DNA of 64,000 nucleotides from Photorhabdus thracensis (GTDB lineage: Bacteria > Pseudomonadota > Gammaproteobacteria > Enterobacterales > Enterobacteriaceae): positions 558,001-622,000 of the forward strand of contig NZ_CP011104.1 in assembly GCF_001010285.1 (NCBI RefSeq), read 5' to 3'. Each line of letters opens with the position of its first letter. Within the stretch, counting starts at the first letter, position 1. This document shows positions 17,838-27,456 of the stretch, in pieces. The position numbers and the translations under genes are program-made. A model generated the notes under the pieces. That model was not told the DNA's origin, ran no database searches, and was given only the letters and a program-made list of their open reading frames with translations.

Positions 17838-18152
17838 CTGTTTTTCCAGACTCAGAGGATATTAAACTTATCATGACTTAATATAGAATTCGGCATCAGG
17901 TATTTTTAAAATAATTATTCTTATCCCATTCATGATTAAATGGATTTAATAAAATATTATCAGCAAGATTATTAAATTTTTAATATTAAATGTAAGAATA
18001 TAAAGATAGTAATTCATGCAGTGTATTATTGCATAGATATTTAATATTAAAAACAATTAGATTACACATTAGATAATATAAACAAAAAAATATCCCGTAA
18101 AATTACTCAATATAAGATAATGTAAATAGCCCAAGATATTGACTACTCAAGC
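17838..18152. other. AT-rich intergenic stretch
   Basis: No gene or clear hairpin. It borders the secretion locus; no tRNA, integrase or direct-repeat attachment site is visible. Confidence 0.5.
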
Positions 18153-18542
18153 TTATAGACACTCTGGATAACAAGGTAAAGGAGACAATTGCACTACAAT
18201 TCTCTTTCCTGTCACGATTCGTTGTTGACTCTTTGCTTGTACCACTCGTTTCCCATCCCAACGTAGGCGGGTTCTTAAAAATAACTCATCATGGGAAAAT
18301 TGTGGATTTAAACGCATAGAAAAAGTGAGAGGTAACATATTTAGGCGATAATTCATCTCACCCACTGTCAATACTTTTCCTTCAACAGCAGTAAGCAATG
18401 ACAGCTCAACGTTTGCTGTTCTGGACAGAGAAATTGGCATAGTCACATCCCCTTCAATCAGTGGTGATGCGTCATTCTTGATTACCTCACTGACACACCC
18501 GGTAATCAGCAAACACAGCAATACCAGCCCTATTTTGGTCAT
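18153..18542 (-). CDS. exsB: ExsB/YscW-family pilotin lipoprotein
   Basis: 129 residues. The N-terminus is a lipoprotein signal with lipobox LLITGC (Cys about residue 16). The mature part is beta-rich (LPLTFSMRLNPQF, LRTRLRWDGKRVV), as in the YscW/ExsB pilotins that take the SctC secretin to the outer membrane. It overlaps exsE by ATGA, so translation is coupled in an exsC-exsE-exsB operon. In Pseudomonas exsA follows exsB; here exsA lies about 17 kb away. Confidence 0.85.
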   Translation of the reverse strand: MTKIGLVLLCLLITGCVSEVIKNDASPLIEGDVTMPISLSRTANVELSLLTAVEGKVLTVGEMNYRLNMLPLTFSMRLNPQFSHDELFLRTRLRWDGKRVVQAKSQQRIVTGKRIVVQLSPLPCYPECL

Positions 18543-18772
18543 AACAGGCTAATTCTACGTTGTGATAACGGGGTGTACTGCCCATCCAGTAAGCGCTGTA
18601 ATACTGTCTCATGTTCAGGCTCTATTACAAGGCCTCTACACAGCACAGCAGAAAGCGGCTCATGAACATTTTGCGGTACATGCCCAGGTATAACCCGGCG
18701 GCCACAACAAAGATTGTCATTCTCATGAGGTACGTTTGTTAAATGAATAGACAATGAATTATCAATTTTCAT
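18539..18772 (-). CDS. exsE: ExsE-like secreted regulator
   Basis: 77 residues. The ends match the layout of Pseudomonas ExsE: MKID at the start and VLQRLLDGQYTPLSQRR near the end, beside the QALQRLADGDGTPLE motif as I recall it. ExsE is exported through the injectisome; inside the cell it blocks ExsC. ATGA overlaps join it to exsC upstream and exsB downstream. The middle part is divergent, so the call rests on position and the C-terminal block. Confidence 0.75.
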   Translation of the reverse strand: MKIDNSLSIHLTNVPHENDNLCCGRRVIPGHVPQNVHEPLSAVLCRGLVIEPEHETVLQRLLDGQYTPLSQRRISLL

Positions 18773-19212
18773 ACTCGCATTCCAAGAGAGTTACTCAGTT
18801 GAGAGTCAGTCGGAAGTTGAGCCTGCAATAACTCCTGCCAAAACTCGGCATGATCCAACATACTCGAAAGGCTCTCCTCAAAAGCAGCCAGATTCAGCCG
18901 ACTGGCTGACATTTGCCGATAAAGCTGTACCATCAGAGTTGATTCATCAAAACCAAAGTGAAGATCAAACTGATACCAATGACGATTAAAACTGGCTAAT
19001 TGACGGAAAATTCCTTCCCCAACCGCAGTGATATCAGCAACATCTACCTGTAAAACGAATTTGTCACGTTCAGGAATTAAGATCAAAGAGAGGTTAAGAT
19101 GCTCATCAAAACAGAGAGCAGCCACACCTTCATGATTTAACGCTAAATGTGGCAAGCCAAATTTGGTAGCAAATTCAGCCAAAACTTGGTTGATGATAAC
19201 TATCACATCCAT
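18769..19212 (-). CDS. exsC: ExsC, CesT-type chaperone and anti-anti-activator
   Basis: 147 residues of class I T3SS chaperone fold. The block GEGIFRQLASFNRHWYQFDLHFGFDES and the final GMRV fit Pseudomonas ExsC closely (recalled sequence). It sequesters ExsE at rest. Once ExsE is exported it binds ExsD and so frees ExsA. GGGAG lies just upstream of the ATG at 19212. It has an ExsA-type promoter at 19300-19352. Confidence 0.9.
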   Translation of the reverse strand: MDVIVIINQVLAEFATKFGLPHLALNHEGVAALCFDEHLNLSLILIPERDKFVLQVDVADITAVGEGIFRQLASFNRHWYQFDLHFGFDESTLMVQLYRQMSASRLNLAAFEESLSSMLDHAEFWQELLQAQLPTDSQLSNSLGMRV

Positions 19213-19215
19213 GGA

Positions 19216-19298
19216 TTACTCCCGCAGAGAAGGAAATCAGGCAAACTTGAAGTTACCGCGCGGTTAAGCAAACGGGTTACTCCCGCAGAAAAGGGAGT
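19216..19298 (-). repeat. duplicated leader segment before exsC
   Basis: TTACTCCCGCAGA occurs at 19216-19228 and again at 19277-19289 (plus-strand reading). The proximal copy contains the exsC ribosome site. The distal copy lies near the predicted transcript start and can fold on the minus strand into ACTCCC-TTTTCTGC-GGGAGT (19279-19298). A 5' hairpin of this kind may stabilise the mRNA. Confidence 0.5.
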
Positions 19299-19299
19299 T

Positions 19300-19352
19300 A
19301 GTTTACTACCATCATCTTTTATGCCTCTGTCACTCAAAGGCAATTCTTTTAA
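19300..19352 (-). promoter_or_regulatory. ExsA-dependent promoter of exsC-exsE-exsB
   Basis: The 25-bp box at 19328-19352 has TTAAAA, then GCC, six bases, then TGACA, at the spacing of the ExsA consensus (A-tract, GnC, N6, TGnnA). After 22 bp comes TAAACT (19300-19305) as a -10. ExsA promoters characteristically keep a 21-22 bp spacer. The match is visual. Confidence 0.7.
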
Positions 19353-19563
19353 TAAAAAGGTCACTCTGGTGATTGTAAACCGAGTGCAAAATCATAGGTG
19401 AAGTGATTTTTCTGTAATGCATTCTGCGCTATAAAATGTCCTGCGAAGATAACTATTTCAAGGGGGTACTATCGTGAGATAAGTTCTCTTGGTCATTTTA
19501 GTTTTATACTAGTCTTGGTAAATCAAAGCTCTGACCAAAAAACCAAAGCGTTATTAGCAATTT

Positions 19564-19585
19564 GAGCGCCCTTTTCTGGGCGCTC
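19564..19585. terminator. stem-loop beyond lopD
   Basis: GAGCGCCC-TTTTCT-GGGCGCTC gives a perfect 8-bp GC-rich stem about 35 bp after the lopD stop, where the long minus-strand secretion operon should end. No T-run follows on either strand, so it may be an RNA-stabilising or Rho-associated end rather than a classical terminator. Confidence 0.55.
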
Positions 19586-19620
19586 ATGCTTACAATATCA
19601 ACGTTTATCGACTACCAGAA

Positions 19621-20505
19621 TTACACCACACCTGCCGCCGCACGCCATGCCTGATTATGGCTCTGGGAGAGTTGTTGCAACAACTGCAAGACATCTTTCA
19701 TAAAGTTGTTATTCAATGATATCTGCTCTTCACTCTTTTGTTTTTCATGCTGGGCAACAGACGCATCAACTTCATGCTCTTTGGCTTTGGCCTGAGAAAG
19801 CCCCTGTCTTACCTGCACCGAATTATCAGACATCTTTCCTAAAGAATTCATTACTGAACTGAAGAGCTGCTGCTTGCTATTACGATTATCAAAATCCCGA
19901 GTAAGGGATTTCAAGGTATTCTTATCAGCAAGCTGTTCTTTGGCCCATATTTGACCAAGTTCAGCACGCTCCGCCTTCCCACTCTGACCTTGCTGTTGCA
20001 GCTTAATGTCGACCAATTCCTTACGGCCGGCAATATTATTTTCCAACGTCTTCTGCTGCTTAACCGACTTACTGTTTTTAAAAGCGGAGAAACTGCCTAC
20101 CAGCCCTGAACCAAGAGTCATCACACCTGAAACAACAGCCATAGCAATCATCAGCTTGGCACCATGACGCATCTCATCCACTTGTGACTTCTGAGCATCA
20201 ATAGCCGCTTTATTTTCGGTATCACGCTGCAGAATACCCAATTCACGCATCTTCTTGGCAATCTCAAAAAGTAGCGACAGCATATCCAGTGTATTACTCA
20301 ATTCTTGCTTGACATTACCTAACCGGCTAAGATCAAGGCCCTGTTTCGGTGTAATCAAGTTAACTTTATCCATACGCGCAGCTTTTTCCGGCTGTTGGAT
20401 AGCTGCTTCATGTGTTGTTGTCACCGAACTTTTATCAGTCACAATATCAACACTGTTATTGACATTGATCACCTGATGACTACTGACATTATTAATAGTT
20501 TCCAT
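19621..20505 (-). CDS. lopD: T3SS translocator LopD (YopD/PopD family, SctB)
   Basis: 294 residues, close to YopD (306). A central hydrophobic stretch MIAMAVVSGVMTLGSGLVGSFSAF is the single membrane segment. The C-terminal third is an amphipathic coiled coil (DASVAQHEKQKSEEQISLNN ... LQLLQQLSQSHNQAW). With LopB it makes the pore in the host membrane at the LcrV-tipped needle. Last gene of the lcrGVH-lopBD cluster, 11 bp after lopB. Confidence 0.92.
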   Translation of the reverse strand: METINNVSSHQVINVNNSVDIVTDKSSVTTTHEAAIQQPEKAARMDKVNLITPKQGLDLSRLGNVKQELSNTLDMLSLLFEIAKKMRELGILQRDTENKAAIDAQKSQVDEMRHGAKLMIAMAVVSGVMTLGSGLVGSFSAFKNSKSVKQQKTLENNIAGRKELVDIKLQQQGQSGKAERAELGQIWAKEQLADKNTLKSLTRDFDNRNSKQQLFSSVMNSLGKMSDNSVQVRQGLSQAKAKEHEVDASVAQHEKQKSEEQISLNNNFMKDVLQLLQQLSQSHNQAWRAAAGVV

Positions 20506-20516
20506 CTTTTTACTCC

Positions 20517-21749
20517 CTAAATTTCGTGCGGTCGGCTGGCAAGATTATTTATCATGTCATCTTTGGCATTAAGCATCTGGAAAACCATTTCCATTACATG
20601 TTGGAAAGATTCCACCATCTGGGACAGCTCCTCTTTAAGCTTATCCATAACAGCCTGGAATGCCGTCAACTCGCTACGTGAAAGTTGCACATCTGCTTGT
20701 CGATTAGCCGACTTAGCCTGGAGCGCAGAATTGGCAGTTTGAGCACCACCATTCGCTAGATCAACAGCCATGTCACTCACCTGCATACCCACTTTCACGC
20801 TACGAGCCATGGCATTAGTTGCTGTACCAGCGAATTTTGCAGAAAACTCTGCCGCCTTTACTGCTACCTTAGACGCTACCTCAACCGCCGCCTTAGCCGC
20901 TACTTCAACAACTTTACTGCCAACCTTAGATGCCACTTCAGCCACTATTTTGCCCATCTTAGCGCCCATCTTGGCTATCATTCCTACTGCTGAGCCACCA
21001 AAACTGACCGCTGCTGCTGCCACAGCCATTGTAACCTCAATCGCAGTCATCACTGGTCCCAGCCACTTCATAGTTTCCTTGCTGATTAAACCGTCTTGAG
21101 CCGCTTGTTGCAGCCCCTGAGACACCGCGCCCATTACCCCTCCGGCGATCAGCATAGCGCCAGCTACCGCACCGACCCCGGTAGCAACCATGATTGCGCC
21201 GATCACAATTGAAGCAATCGCACTGATCCAACCGAAGATTTTGGAGAACAACCCGGATTTCTGCGCCTCTTTGGCAGCGTTTTCAGCTTCTTTGATCTTC
21301 TGTTGGTTCTCATCCATTTTCTGCAAGCTTTCCTGGCGTGCCCGCTGGATATCCTGGATCTTGAGATTTGTTTGAGTACGCTCAATATCGCTGGTCAGCT
21401 TACCCAGCTCAATTTCGAATTCCTCTGGTGAGGAGAATGCCAGAGAAGCCAACCGCGAAGTTTCTTTCAATTCTGCTGTCAGCTTTGTTGTCAGCCCTGC
21501 TGCCAACGTTACTCCTTGCGTAACCGATGCGACCAAACTAGCTATTTTCCCTTGTTGCTGAACATCAAGACGAGTATTACTCACTGCCAATGGTGCCGAT
21601 AATGCCACTCCCCGTGTCGTGACTACATTAAGTTGTATATTACCCGCCTGACTAGGCGTAACATGATAATCCTCTTTAAAAGGTGTAGTCGCAGGGATAT
21701 CACCAACTGAAAAACCGCCCCATAGTGGATCATTTACGATCAGATTCAT
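20517..21749 (-). CDS. lopB: T3SS translocator LopB (YopB/PopB family, SctE)
   Basis: 410 residues. Two long hydrophobic helices (WISAIASIVIGAIMVATGVGAVAGAMLIAGGVMGAVS and AIEVTMAVAAAAVSFGGSAVGMI) form the membrane hairpin typical of YopB-type translocators. Coiled coils lie before (IERTQTNLKIQDIQRARQE) and after them. It overlaps the end of lcrH by 20 bp, so chaperone and client are translated together. AGGA precedes its ATG. Confidence 0.92.
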   Translation of the reverse strand: MNLIVNDPLWGGFSVGDIPATTPFKEDYHVTPSQAGNIQLNVVTTRGVALSAPLAVSNTRLDVQQQGKIASLVASVTQGVTLAAGLTTKLTAELKETSRLASLAFSSPEEFEIELGKLTSDIERTQTNLKIQDIQRARQESLQKMDENQQKIKEAENAAKEAQKSGLFSKIFGWISAIASIVIGAIMVATGVGAVAGAMLIAGGVMGAVSQGLQQAAQDGLISKETMKWLGPVMTAIEVTMAVAAAAVSFGGSAVGMIAKMGAKMGKIVAEVASKVGSKVVEVAAKAAVEVASKVAVKAAEFSAKFAGTATNAMARSVKVGMQVSDMAVDLANGGAQTANSALQAKSANRQADVQLSRSELTAFQAVMDKLKEELSQMVESFQHVMEMVFQMLNAKDDMINNLASRPHEI

Positions 21750-22239
21750 CTTCCTGAGTCCTTTTTATTGTGATGGCTTCTAACATTGCGCTAGAACTGG
21801 CAGCTAAAGCAACCTGTTCCGGCACAGCTGCCGCTAACTGTTGAGCCGAATAGAATCCACTCTCGGCCCCATCAAGCTCTCCTAATTGCAGGAGGCATTC
21901 GGCAGCATGAAATGGAAAACGAGGCTCATTAATATCAAGCATCGCTCCATAACTATAACTTTGGATCGCCTGTTCCAATTGTCCCATTGCCTGACGGCAT
22001 GCCCCTAGTCCAAGAAAAAACCGGGAGTCATAATGATCCAACATGCATAAGGCTTGGAATATCTTATGCGCATCCTGCCATTTACCTGATTGGTACTGGT
22101 TAAACGCTAATGAATAAAGCTGCTCCAGCGTATCACTGGAGACATCCTTCAACATGGCAAGGGTACCGCCGTCGTGAAGAAAGGACTCCAGTTCTTGTGC
22201 ATACTGGTCAGAAGTGGTAGATGCTTCTTGGTGCTCCAT
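21730..22239 (-). CDS. lcrH: LcrH/SycD translocator chaperone
   Basis: 169 residues from the second Met (MEHQEAS); AAGGA lies at proper distance from that ATG but directly abuts the first. Three tetratricopeptide repeats span about residues 35-135 (LYSLAFNQYQSGKWQDAHKIF, RFFLGLGACRQAMGQLEQAI, RFPFHAAECLLQLGELDGA). It holds LopB and LopD in the cytoplasm before export. Confidence 0.92.
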   Translation of the reverse strand: MEHQEASTTSDQYAQELESFLHDGGTLAMLKDVSSDTLEQLYSLAFNQYQSGKWQDAHKIFQALCMLDHYDSRFFLGLGACRQAMGQLEQAIQSYSYGAMLDINEPRFPFHAAECLLQLGELDGAESGFYSAQQLAAAVPEQVALAASSSAMLEAITIKRTQEDESDRK

Positions 22240-22248
22240 AATCATTCC

Positions 22249-23232
22249 TTAAATTGCGCCGAGAATATTGCGCATAACGCTGTCGTATTTCTGGATAAAA
22301 CGGTTTAACGCTTCAATAGCGGCGTTGTAACGAGAGCTAACATCATTTAAACGCGTGGTTTTTTCCTGGACAGTATTGTTTAGTGGATTTACACGATCAT
22401 TGACCGAAGTAGAAAAGTTGGCCAGTTTGTTATTATCCTTATTATATTCATACGAGGTCTCCAGACCACTCATAGCTCCACTTTGCTTATTGTGACTTTC
22501 TAAAAAATCCTTAATAGAAATTTCTTCTAATCCAGGGAACATCTTACTCAACAACTTATATTCAGCACTATTCTCAAAAGTGGCCTTATCACTAAAACCA
22601 TACTTCTTATGGTCCAGCAGATTGAAGGATTTACTATCATTAATATAAAGCGTCTGATTCTTATCAGCTGCTAATTTCGCATTAATCTCCGACTGAATAA
22701 CACTGTAAACCTTTAGCTCCGCAGTCAATGCCGCCAATTCATCACGCAACTCGAGTCTTTTTTTATCATGACCTGACATAACAGAAACAAATATATCGAT
22801 TACAGCATTATCAAGACGATTCTTCGGTAATTTAAAATGAACGGCAGCCATGAATTCACTCAACTCCCAGTTAGTTTTTAATTTACTCGTCGGATTACCC
22901 TGTATGTCTTTTTCATAGGTATTAAGCAGGAGAGATTTAACACTATCGATCCCATTCTCTATTCGGCTAGCAAGATAACCACCTTTAACAGCAGCGTCCG
23001 CCTCCGCCGACAGAAAAGAGGCAATCAGTTTTTTCAACAGCTCTCCATCGCCAATAATAACCTTGCTCCCACCCGAATCATATTTCGCTTCAATCTTAAT
23101 ACCCTTATCGATAATAAGCTTAACCAAACTATCAAGCTCAGAAGATCCAGAACCTTGTAGTCTATCCAGCGAAACCTTCTCCAGATCTGCCAAGAAAAGC
23201 TGTGGATCATTTTGATATGGTCTAATTTCCAT
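22249..23232 (-). CDS. lcrV: needle-tip protein LcrV (SctA)
   Basis: 327 residues from MEIRPYQNDPQLFLADLEKV, which aligns with the LcrV N-terminus; AAGGA lies seven bases upstream. An upstream in-frame ATG at 23259 would overlap lcrG and is less likely. Two long helices, near residues 140-180 and the C-terminal end (SRYNAAIEALNRFIQKYDSVMRNIL), form the central coiled coil of the tip. It caps the needle and assembles the LopB/LopD pore. Confidence 0.93.
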   Translation of the reverse strand: MEIRPYQNDPQLFLADLEKVSLDRLQGSGSSELDSLVKLIIDKGIKIEAKYDSGGSKVIIGDGELLKKLIASFLSAEADAAVKGGYLASRIENGIDSVKSLLLNTYEKDIQGNPTSKLKTNWELSEFMAAVHFKLPKNRLDNAVIDIFVSVMSGHDKKRLELRDELAALTAELKVYSVIQSEINAKLAADKNQTLYINDSKSFNLLDHKKYGFSDKATFENSAEYKLLSKMFPGLEEISIKDFLESHNKQSGAMSGLETSYEYNKDNNKLANFSTSVNDRVNPLNNTVQEKTTRLNDVSSRYNAAIEALNRFIQKYDSVMRNILGAI

Positions 23233-23242
23233 CTTTAAATCC

Positions 23243-23521
23243 TTATACAATAATGCCACGCATGCGAGGTGGACGGCGAAGACGCTTTCCCTCTTCCAAA
23301 GAGTGAGAATGACTGCTTCGTAAGCGATTAACCTCTGTCAGCAGCTCCTGCTCGGCATTCTGAACCAAAGAAGTATCAGTATGACCAAACAGCTCTGTAC
23401 TTACATTTGGGTTGATGCCAAGAGACTGCCACATCTCCTGTAACAATTGCAGTCTGTGATCACTGTCCTTAATGGCTTCCTCAGCAGCTTGCAGTACTTT
23501 GGTATTGGGTTCCTCTTGCAT
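23243..23521 (-). CDS. lcrG: LcrG, LcrV partner and secretion regulator
   Basis: 92 residues of mostly helical protein (TKVLQAAEEAIKDSDHRLQLLQEMW, then DTSLVQNAEQELLTEVNRLR). LcrG/PcrG binds LcrV in the cytoplasm and helps to hold secretion shut until contact. First gene of lcrGVH-lopBD, with its own ExsA-type promoter overlapping the end of lcrR. Confidence 0.9.
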   Translation of the reverse strand: MQEEPNTKVLQAAEEAIKDSDHRLQLLQEMWQSLGINPNVSTELFGHTDTSLVQNAEQELLTEVNRLRSSHSHSLEEGKRLRRPPRMRGIIV

Positions 23522-23532
23522 CAGTGACTCCT

Positions 23533-23583
23533 ATAATAAAGACAGATATCAATTCTTCCTGTCAGAGTTGGACTTTTTTTTGT
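23533..23583 (-). promoter_or_regulatory. ExsA-dependent promoter of lcrGVH-lopBD
   Basis: Minus-strand box 23559-23583: an eight-A tract, GTC, six bases, TGACA. Exactly 21 bp after CTGACA comes TATTAT (23533-23538) as the -10. The box overlaps the last codons of lcrR. In Pseudomonas, pcrGVH-popBD also has an ExsA promoter. Confidence 0.7.
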
Positions 23584-24002
23584 TGTTTTCTCATCTGATG
23601 TAACGAGATAACACGACTGGCTTCTAACTCGAACCAGCCAGGTGCCACCTCACTCGCCCCTGTCCAACGGCAATAAAAGCGGGACAAGCGTTCATCATTA
23701 AGAGGTGAGTCAGCCAAGGTATTAACTTGACCATAAAGCCGACTACCCACTCCAAGCACGTCTATAGCGGCTGTCGCCAACAGATAAAGGGGAGCAAATG
23801 GATTAGCAAGTCCCCGGCGCTGCCGGGTACGGCGTAACATGACAATCCAAACTCGCGGTGCATCATAACGCCAGGCAATTTCACAACCCTCACTCCACAC
23901 ACACCAACCAAGAGGGATTGAACTATTCCCCATACAGTGAGGCTGGACCGAATAACCGAGCGCCTCAAACCAAGGAGTAAGTGGATCATGATTCATAGAC
24001 AA
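23562..24002 (-). CDS. lcrR: LcrR-family protein
   Basis: 146 residues, matching LcrR/PcrR in length and place (between lcrD and lcrG). Features such as [12 protein letters not shown] at the start and [27 protein letters not shown] are visible. The family role is poorly known; in Yersinia it affects LcrG expression and low-calcium control. It overlaps the lcrD end by 10 bp. The gene's end carries the A-tract of the lcrG promoter. Confidence 0.88.
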   Translation of the reverse strand: MSMNHDPLTPWFEALGYSVQPHCMGNSSIPLGWCVWSEGCEIAWRYDAPRVWIVMLRRTRQRRGLANPFAPLYLLATAAIDVLGVGSRLYGQVNTLADSPLNDERLSRFYCRWTGASEVAPGWFELEASRVISLHQMRKQQKKVQL

Positions 24003-26110
24003 ACCCTACCAAGAGGCTGAATATTGATCTGTTGAGTTAACTCCTGATATGAAAGCACCGGCAAGCCATGGTGATCACCCTCAATTAACTTGCGTACATA
24101 GCGGCGAATATCCATTGATACGATCAATACCGGCTTATTCTGCATCTGCGTTAAATCGCCTACCGTTTTTTTCATCTGTTCAAGAAAACTTTGTGTCACC
24201 GCCGGGTCCAGCGCCAAATAACTCCCTGCGCTCGTCTGGCGAATGCCTCCACGAATCTGCTCCTCGACTTGCTGATCCAACAGATAAGCGGGCAGGATGT
24301 TGTTACCGTTAGCATACTTGTAACAGATGTAACGCTTGAGGCTACTGCGAATATATTCCGTCAACTGCACTACATCTTTCTCCTTTTGTCCCCATACCAC
24401 CATGGCTTCAAGAATCGCGCGTGTATTGCGAATAGAGATATCTTCTCCCACCAGCCGTTGCAATATCTCAGTCATCCGTTGCAATGGGATGATACGCATA
24501 GCCTCCTTGACCAACTCGCCATAGCTGCCCTCCATCTGCTCCAGAAGATAGCGGGTTTCCTGCACACCAATAAAATCTTCGGCATACTCCCGCAACACAT
24601 GTGACAAATGCCAAGTGATCACCTGAGACATAGATAAAACTGCCATCCCGGATTTAGCCAAACGTTCCTGATGTGCTTCGGCTACCCACAAAGTAGGCTG
24701 ATTAGGTAACAGTGGTTCTCCTTCCTCATAAGGGATAGCCAGCAATTCCAGCTGACTGACTGGTTCCTGTACCAGCAAATATGCTGAACGCAGCCGACCA
24801 CGGGCGACGGGTACCTCTTGTAGCTGGATCAAGTACTCTCCCTGCTTCATACCCTCATTAAAGCGTAAATGGATACCTGGAAAGGGGACTCCCAAGTCTA
24901 AATAGAGGGCGCGTCGTACCCGTATTAATTCATCGTTAAGCGAAATGGCTTCCAACTCAGCCTGTAATCCGGCATCCACATCAATAAGTAAAGGAACCGT
25001 CATCGCAAATTCCTCTTTCTCACCGAGTTTCCCGCCTTTGGCTTTACTGCCAACCTTAGGCTTAGATTTGGCTGCCGGGGCACCTGCCCCTTGAGCTAAC
25101 AGGCTGGGAAGATCAGCTTGCTGACTAGCATTGGCTTGCCGCTGACGCTGGAACAGGAAATAACCCCCACCAGTCACCACCAGCGCAAGCATAAAAAAGA
25201 TTAATGTCGGGAATCCGGGAATCAGGCCAAACAACACCAATAAAACACCACCAATTAGTAGCGCCTTTGGTTGAGCAATGATCTGTTCGCCAATCTCATT
25301 ACCCAGATCCGAGGAATCTTCCGACGAAACCCGGGTAACAATAATACCCGCCGTGATGGCAATCAGCAGAGCTGGCACCTGAGAAACCATACCATCACCC
25401 ACGGTCAAAATGGCATAGAGCTGCAATGCATCAGATGCTGACATCCCCTTCTGAGTAACGCCTATGGTTATTCCGCCCAGAATATTGACAAAGATGATGA
25501 GGAGACTGGCAATCGCATCACCCTTAACAAATTTCATCGCACCATCCATCGAACCAAACATCTGGCTCTCTTTCTCGATAACGCTACGCCTCTCCCTGGC
25601 CTCATTGACGTCGATAACTCCTGCACGCATATCTCCATCAATGCTCATCTGCTTACCAGGCATGGCATCAAGGGAAAAACGCGCGCTAACCTCAGCCACA
25701 CGCTCTGAACCTTTGGTAATGACGATAAATTGTACGATGGTAATGATCAAAAAGATCACTATCCCCACGATCAGGTTTCCACCAACCACAAAATTACCAA
25801 AGGTATAAACAATCTTCCCGGCGTCAGCCTGCAAGAGGATCATCCGGGTGGTACTGATTGAAAGAGCCAGACGAAACAGGGTCGTCACCAGCAATACCGC
25901 GGGGAAGGCAGAAAACTGCAAGGGGGAGTTTATATAAACCGCCATCATCATTAGTACGACAGAGATGGTTATATTAATGGCGATCAGAATGTCCAGCAGG
26001 AAAGGAGGAAGTGGCAGAATCATCATGAAGACAACTGCCAGCAATAAGATTGCCAGCATAATATCTTTGCGCTCGCCGATCCGGCTTAATAACTCAAGCC
26101 CGCGATTCAT
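23993..26110 (-). CDS. sctV: export-gate protein LcrD (SctV)
   Basis: 705 residues from [16 protein letters not shown], whose ATG overlaps the yscY stop as ATGA; a longer frame upstream runs into yscY. Seven or eight transmembrane helices fill the first 340 residues, with the FHIPEP-type block [23 protein letters not shown] near residue 150. The cytoplasmic half (from about 390) forms the nonameric ring that takes up chaperone-substrate complexes. Length is that of LcrD (704). Confidence 0.95.
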   Translation of the reverse strand: MNRGLELLSRIGERKDIMLAILLLAVVFMMILPLPPFLLDILIAINITISVVLMMMAVYINSPLQFSAFPAVLLVTTLFRLALSISTTRMILLQADAGKIVYTFGNFVVGGNLIVGIVIFLIITIVQFIVITKGSERVAEVSARFSLDAMPGKQMSIDGDMRAGVIDVNEARERRSVIEKESQMFGSMDGAMKFVKGDAIASLLIIFVNILGGITIGVTQKGMSASDALQLYAILTVGDGMVSQVPALLIAITAGIIVTRVSSEDSSDLGNEIGEQIIAQPKALLIGGVLLVLFGLIPGFPTLIFFMLALVVTGGGYFLFQRQRQANASQQADLPSLLAQGAGAPAAKSKPKVGSKAKGGKLGEKEEFAMTVPLLIDVDAGLQAELEAISLNDELIRVRRALYLDLGVPFPGIHLRFNEGMKQGEYLIQLQEVPVARGRLRSAYLLVQEPVSQLELLAIPYEEGEPLLPNQPTLWVAEAHQERLAKSGMAVLSMSQVITWHLSHVLREYAEDFIGVQETRYLLEQMEGSYGELVKEAMRIIPLQRMTEILQRLVGEDISIRNTRAILEAMVVWGQKEKDVVQLTEYIRSSLKRYICYKYANGNNILPAYLLDQQVEEQIRGGIRQTSAGSYLALDPAVTQSFLEQMKKTVGDLTQMQNKPVLIVSMDIRRYVRKLIEGDHHGLPVLSYQELTQQINIQPLGRVCL

Positions 26111-26436
26111 AGTACGGTCCCTTGAGAGAGATAACGCTGATAAGCACTGCGTGCTTCTTCCAGGTTCCCTTCCTGTTGACAAGCGCGGCTGACGCAAAGC
26201 CAAAGAGCCTCACTCTGTTCGCCCTGATCCCGTAAGAGAGCACAATGTTCTTTCGCCACGCTCCCTTGTTGCAGTTTAAGTAATGAAACCACCAAAGCAC
26301 GGCGTCCTTCCTGATGTTCAGGATGCAAAGCCAGCAATGCATCCAATAAAATACGGGCTCGGTCAGGGTGACCGTACTGGAGTTGAAGCCAGCCGAGCAG
26401 CAGCAAAGCACTTTGCTGTTTAGAACTAAGAGTCAT
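26107..26436 (-). CDS. sctY: YscY, chaperone for YscX and LcrD partner (SctY)
   Basis: 109 residues of TPR-like helices ([30 protein letters not shown], then [23 protein letters not shown]). YscY binds YscX and the export gate and is needed for early substrate export in Ysc systems. Overlaps lcrD (ATGA) and follows yscX by 2 bp. Confidence 0.9.
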   Translation of the reverse strand: MTLSSKQQSALLLLGWLQLQYGHPDRARILLDALLALHPEHQEGRRALVVSLLKLQQGSVAKEHCALLRDQGEQSEALWLCVSRACQQEGNLEEARSAYQRYLSQGTVL

Positions 26437-26438
26437 GG

Positions 26439-26804
26439 TTATACCTTGTGCAACAGGTGCAGGGCCATCTGCAACAACTGTTCATCTTGATTCATCTTTT
26501 CCAGCAGGGAGACAGCATGCTGTACCCTGATGTCATCACCTTGTTGCAAGGTTGCACGCAAGCTACTGACAGCCTGACGGAAGTCATGGGGACGTAACAG
26601 AGAGTGAAACCCATCTTGTGGGCAGGCAAAGGCCAACAAAGCCTGATCAGCTTTATTGGCTGGATAAAGACGTGCAGAGTGAGTCTCAACGGATTGACCA
26701 TCGGGCAATAACGCATAGCGGTCAGGCAAGCCAACCCCTATCTCTTCCCGGCTGATCGCCGTCAGTTGCTCAATTCCTATATGGGCGGAGGCAATTCTAC
26801 TCAC
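26439..26804 (-). CDS. sctX: YscX, early secretion substrate (SctX)
   Basis: 121 residues; the N-terminus ([36 protein letters not shown]) and the helical C-terminus ([15 protein letters not shown]) match YscX. It is exported and, with YscY, needed to start needle assembly. The pair is confined to Ysc-type systems, which supports the family assignment of this injectisome. It overlaps sycN by 4 bp. Confidence 0.9.
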   Translation of the reverse strand: MSRIASAHIGIEQLTAISREEIGVGLPDRYALLPDGQSVETHSARLYPANKADQALLAFACPQDGFHSLLRPHDFRQAVSSLRATLQQGDDIRVQHAVSLLEKMNQDEQLLQMALHLLHKV

Positions 26805-27172
26805 GAAGCGAGCACCTCACGCTGTATTCTTAACAAGGAGCGAAATGCCTGATGCAGCAAAGGCAGCGTTATATGCCGTTCATCTAATGTCACGAACAAC
26901 AATAGGCGATCTTCCCCCAGCCAGCCACAACGTAAGGGCAGTTCTGGCCCCTGACCGCTAAAGGTGAGTAACATCGCCTTAACCATCGCATCTCTCCCCT
27001 GATGCCAGGGAATTTCACGGGCCAGCCAAAGCGTTAATGATCCACCATAGCGCTCAATCTGTAACGTGCCAGAATATTCAAAATCGATTTGGATCAAGGG
27101 ACTGGAAACATCAGACATCTCCATACCCAAATCCTGACAAAACTGGATCAATTGTGGCTCTATCCAGTTCAT
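26801..27172 (-). CDS. sycN: SycN, YopN chaperone subunit
   Basis: 123 residues from [16 protein letters not shown], the start that aligns with SycN of 123 residues; its ATG overlaps the tyeA stop (ATGA). A longer frame adds MVRRGSI, within tyeA. CesT-like fold: [44 protein letters not shown]. With YscB it forms the heterodimeric chaperone for YopN. Confidence 0.92.
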   Translation of the reverse strand: MNWIEPQLIQFCQDLGMEMSDVSSPLIQIDFEYSGTLQIERYGGSLTLWLAREIPWHQGRDAMVKAMLLTFSGQGPELPLRCGWLGEDRLLLFVTLDERHITLPLLHQAFRSLLRIQREVLAS

Positions 27173-27456
27173 GATGCTCCCTCTCCTGACCACAATTCGT
27201 CTTCTTCCCTTTCAATTGCTGTATCAAGCGCCAGTTGACAAGAATTAAGCAGGTTTTGCCGCTGCTCTTCATCACTGAACACTTCCACCGGAATCAATCG
27301 AATCAACCGCTTCAACTCCCGGTAGAAATGAATTTGAGTTTGGCTATTCTGCAATTCCAAAGCATGACCGAGCATTTCAACATCCCGCACATTGGCCCAG
27401 CGTTTCTCAATCAGAGAAACGACATCCCCCATAAGGTCAGAAGGCCCGTATGCCAT
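27169..27456 (-). CDS. tyeA: TyeA, gatekeeper subunit
   Basis: 95 residues: [21 protein letters not shown] and [30 protein letters not shown], nearly the Yersinia TyeA pattern. It binds the C-terminus of YopN to plug the export gate before host contact. It overlaps the yopN end by 20 bp, which in some species permits a frameshift YopN-TyeA fusion. Confidence 0.93.
   Translation of the reverse strand: MAYGPSDLMGDVVSLIEKRWANVRDVEMLGHALELQNSQTQIHFYRELKRLIRLIPVEVFSDEEQRQNLLNSCQLALDTAIEREEDELWSGEGAS

Noticed and set aside
19213..19275. possible TTG-started leader peptide before exsC
   Set aside because: Unusual start, overlaps the ribosome site out of frame, and nothing else supports translation.
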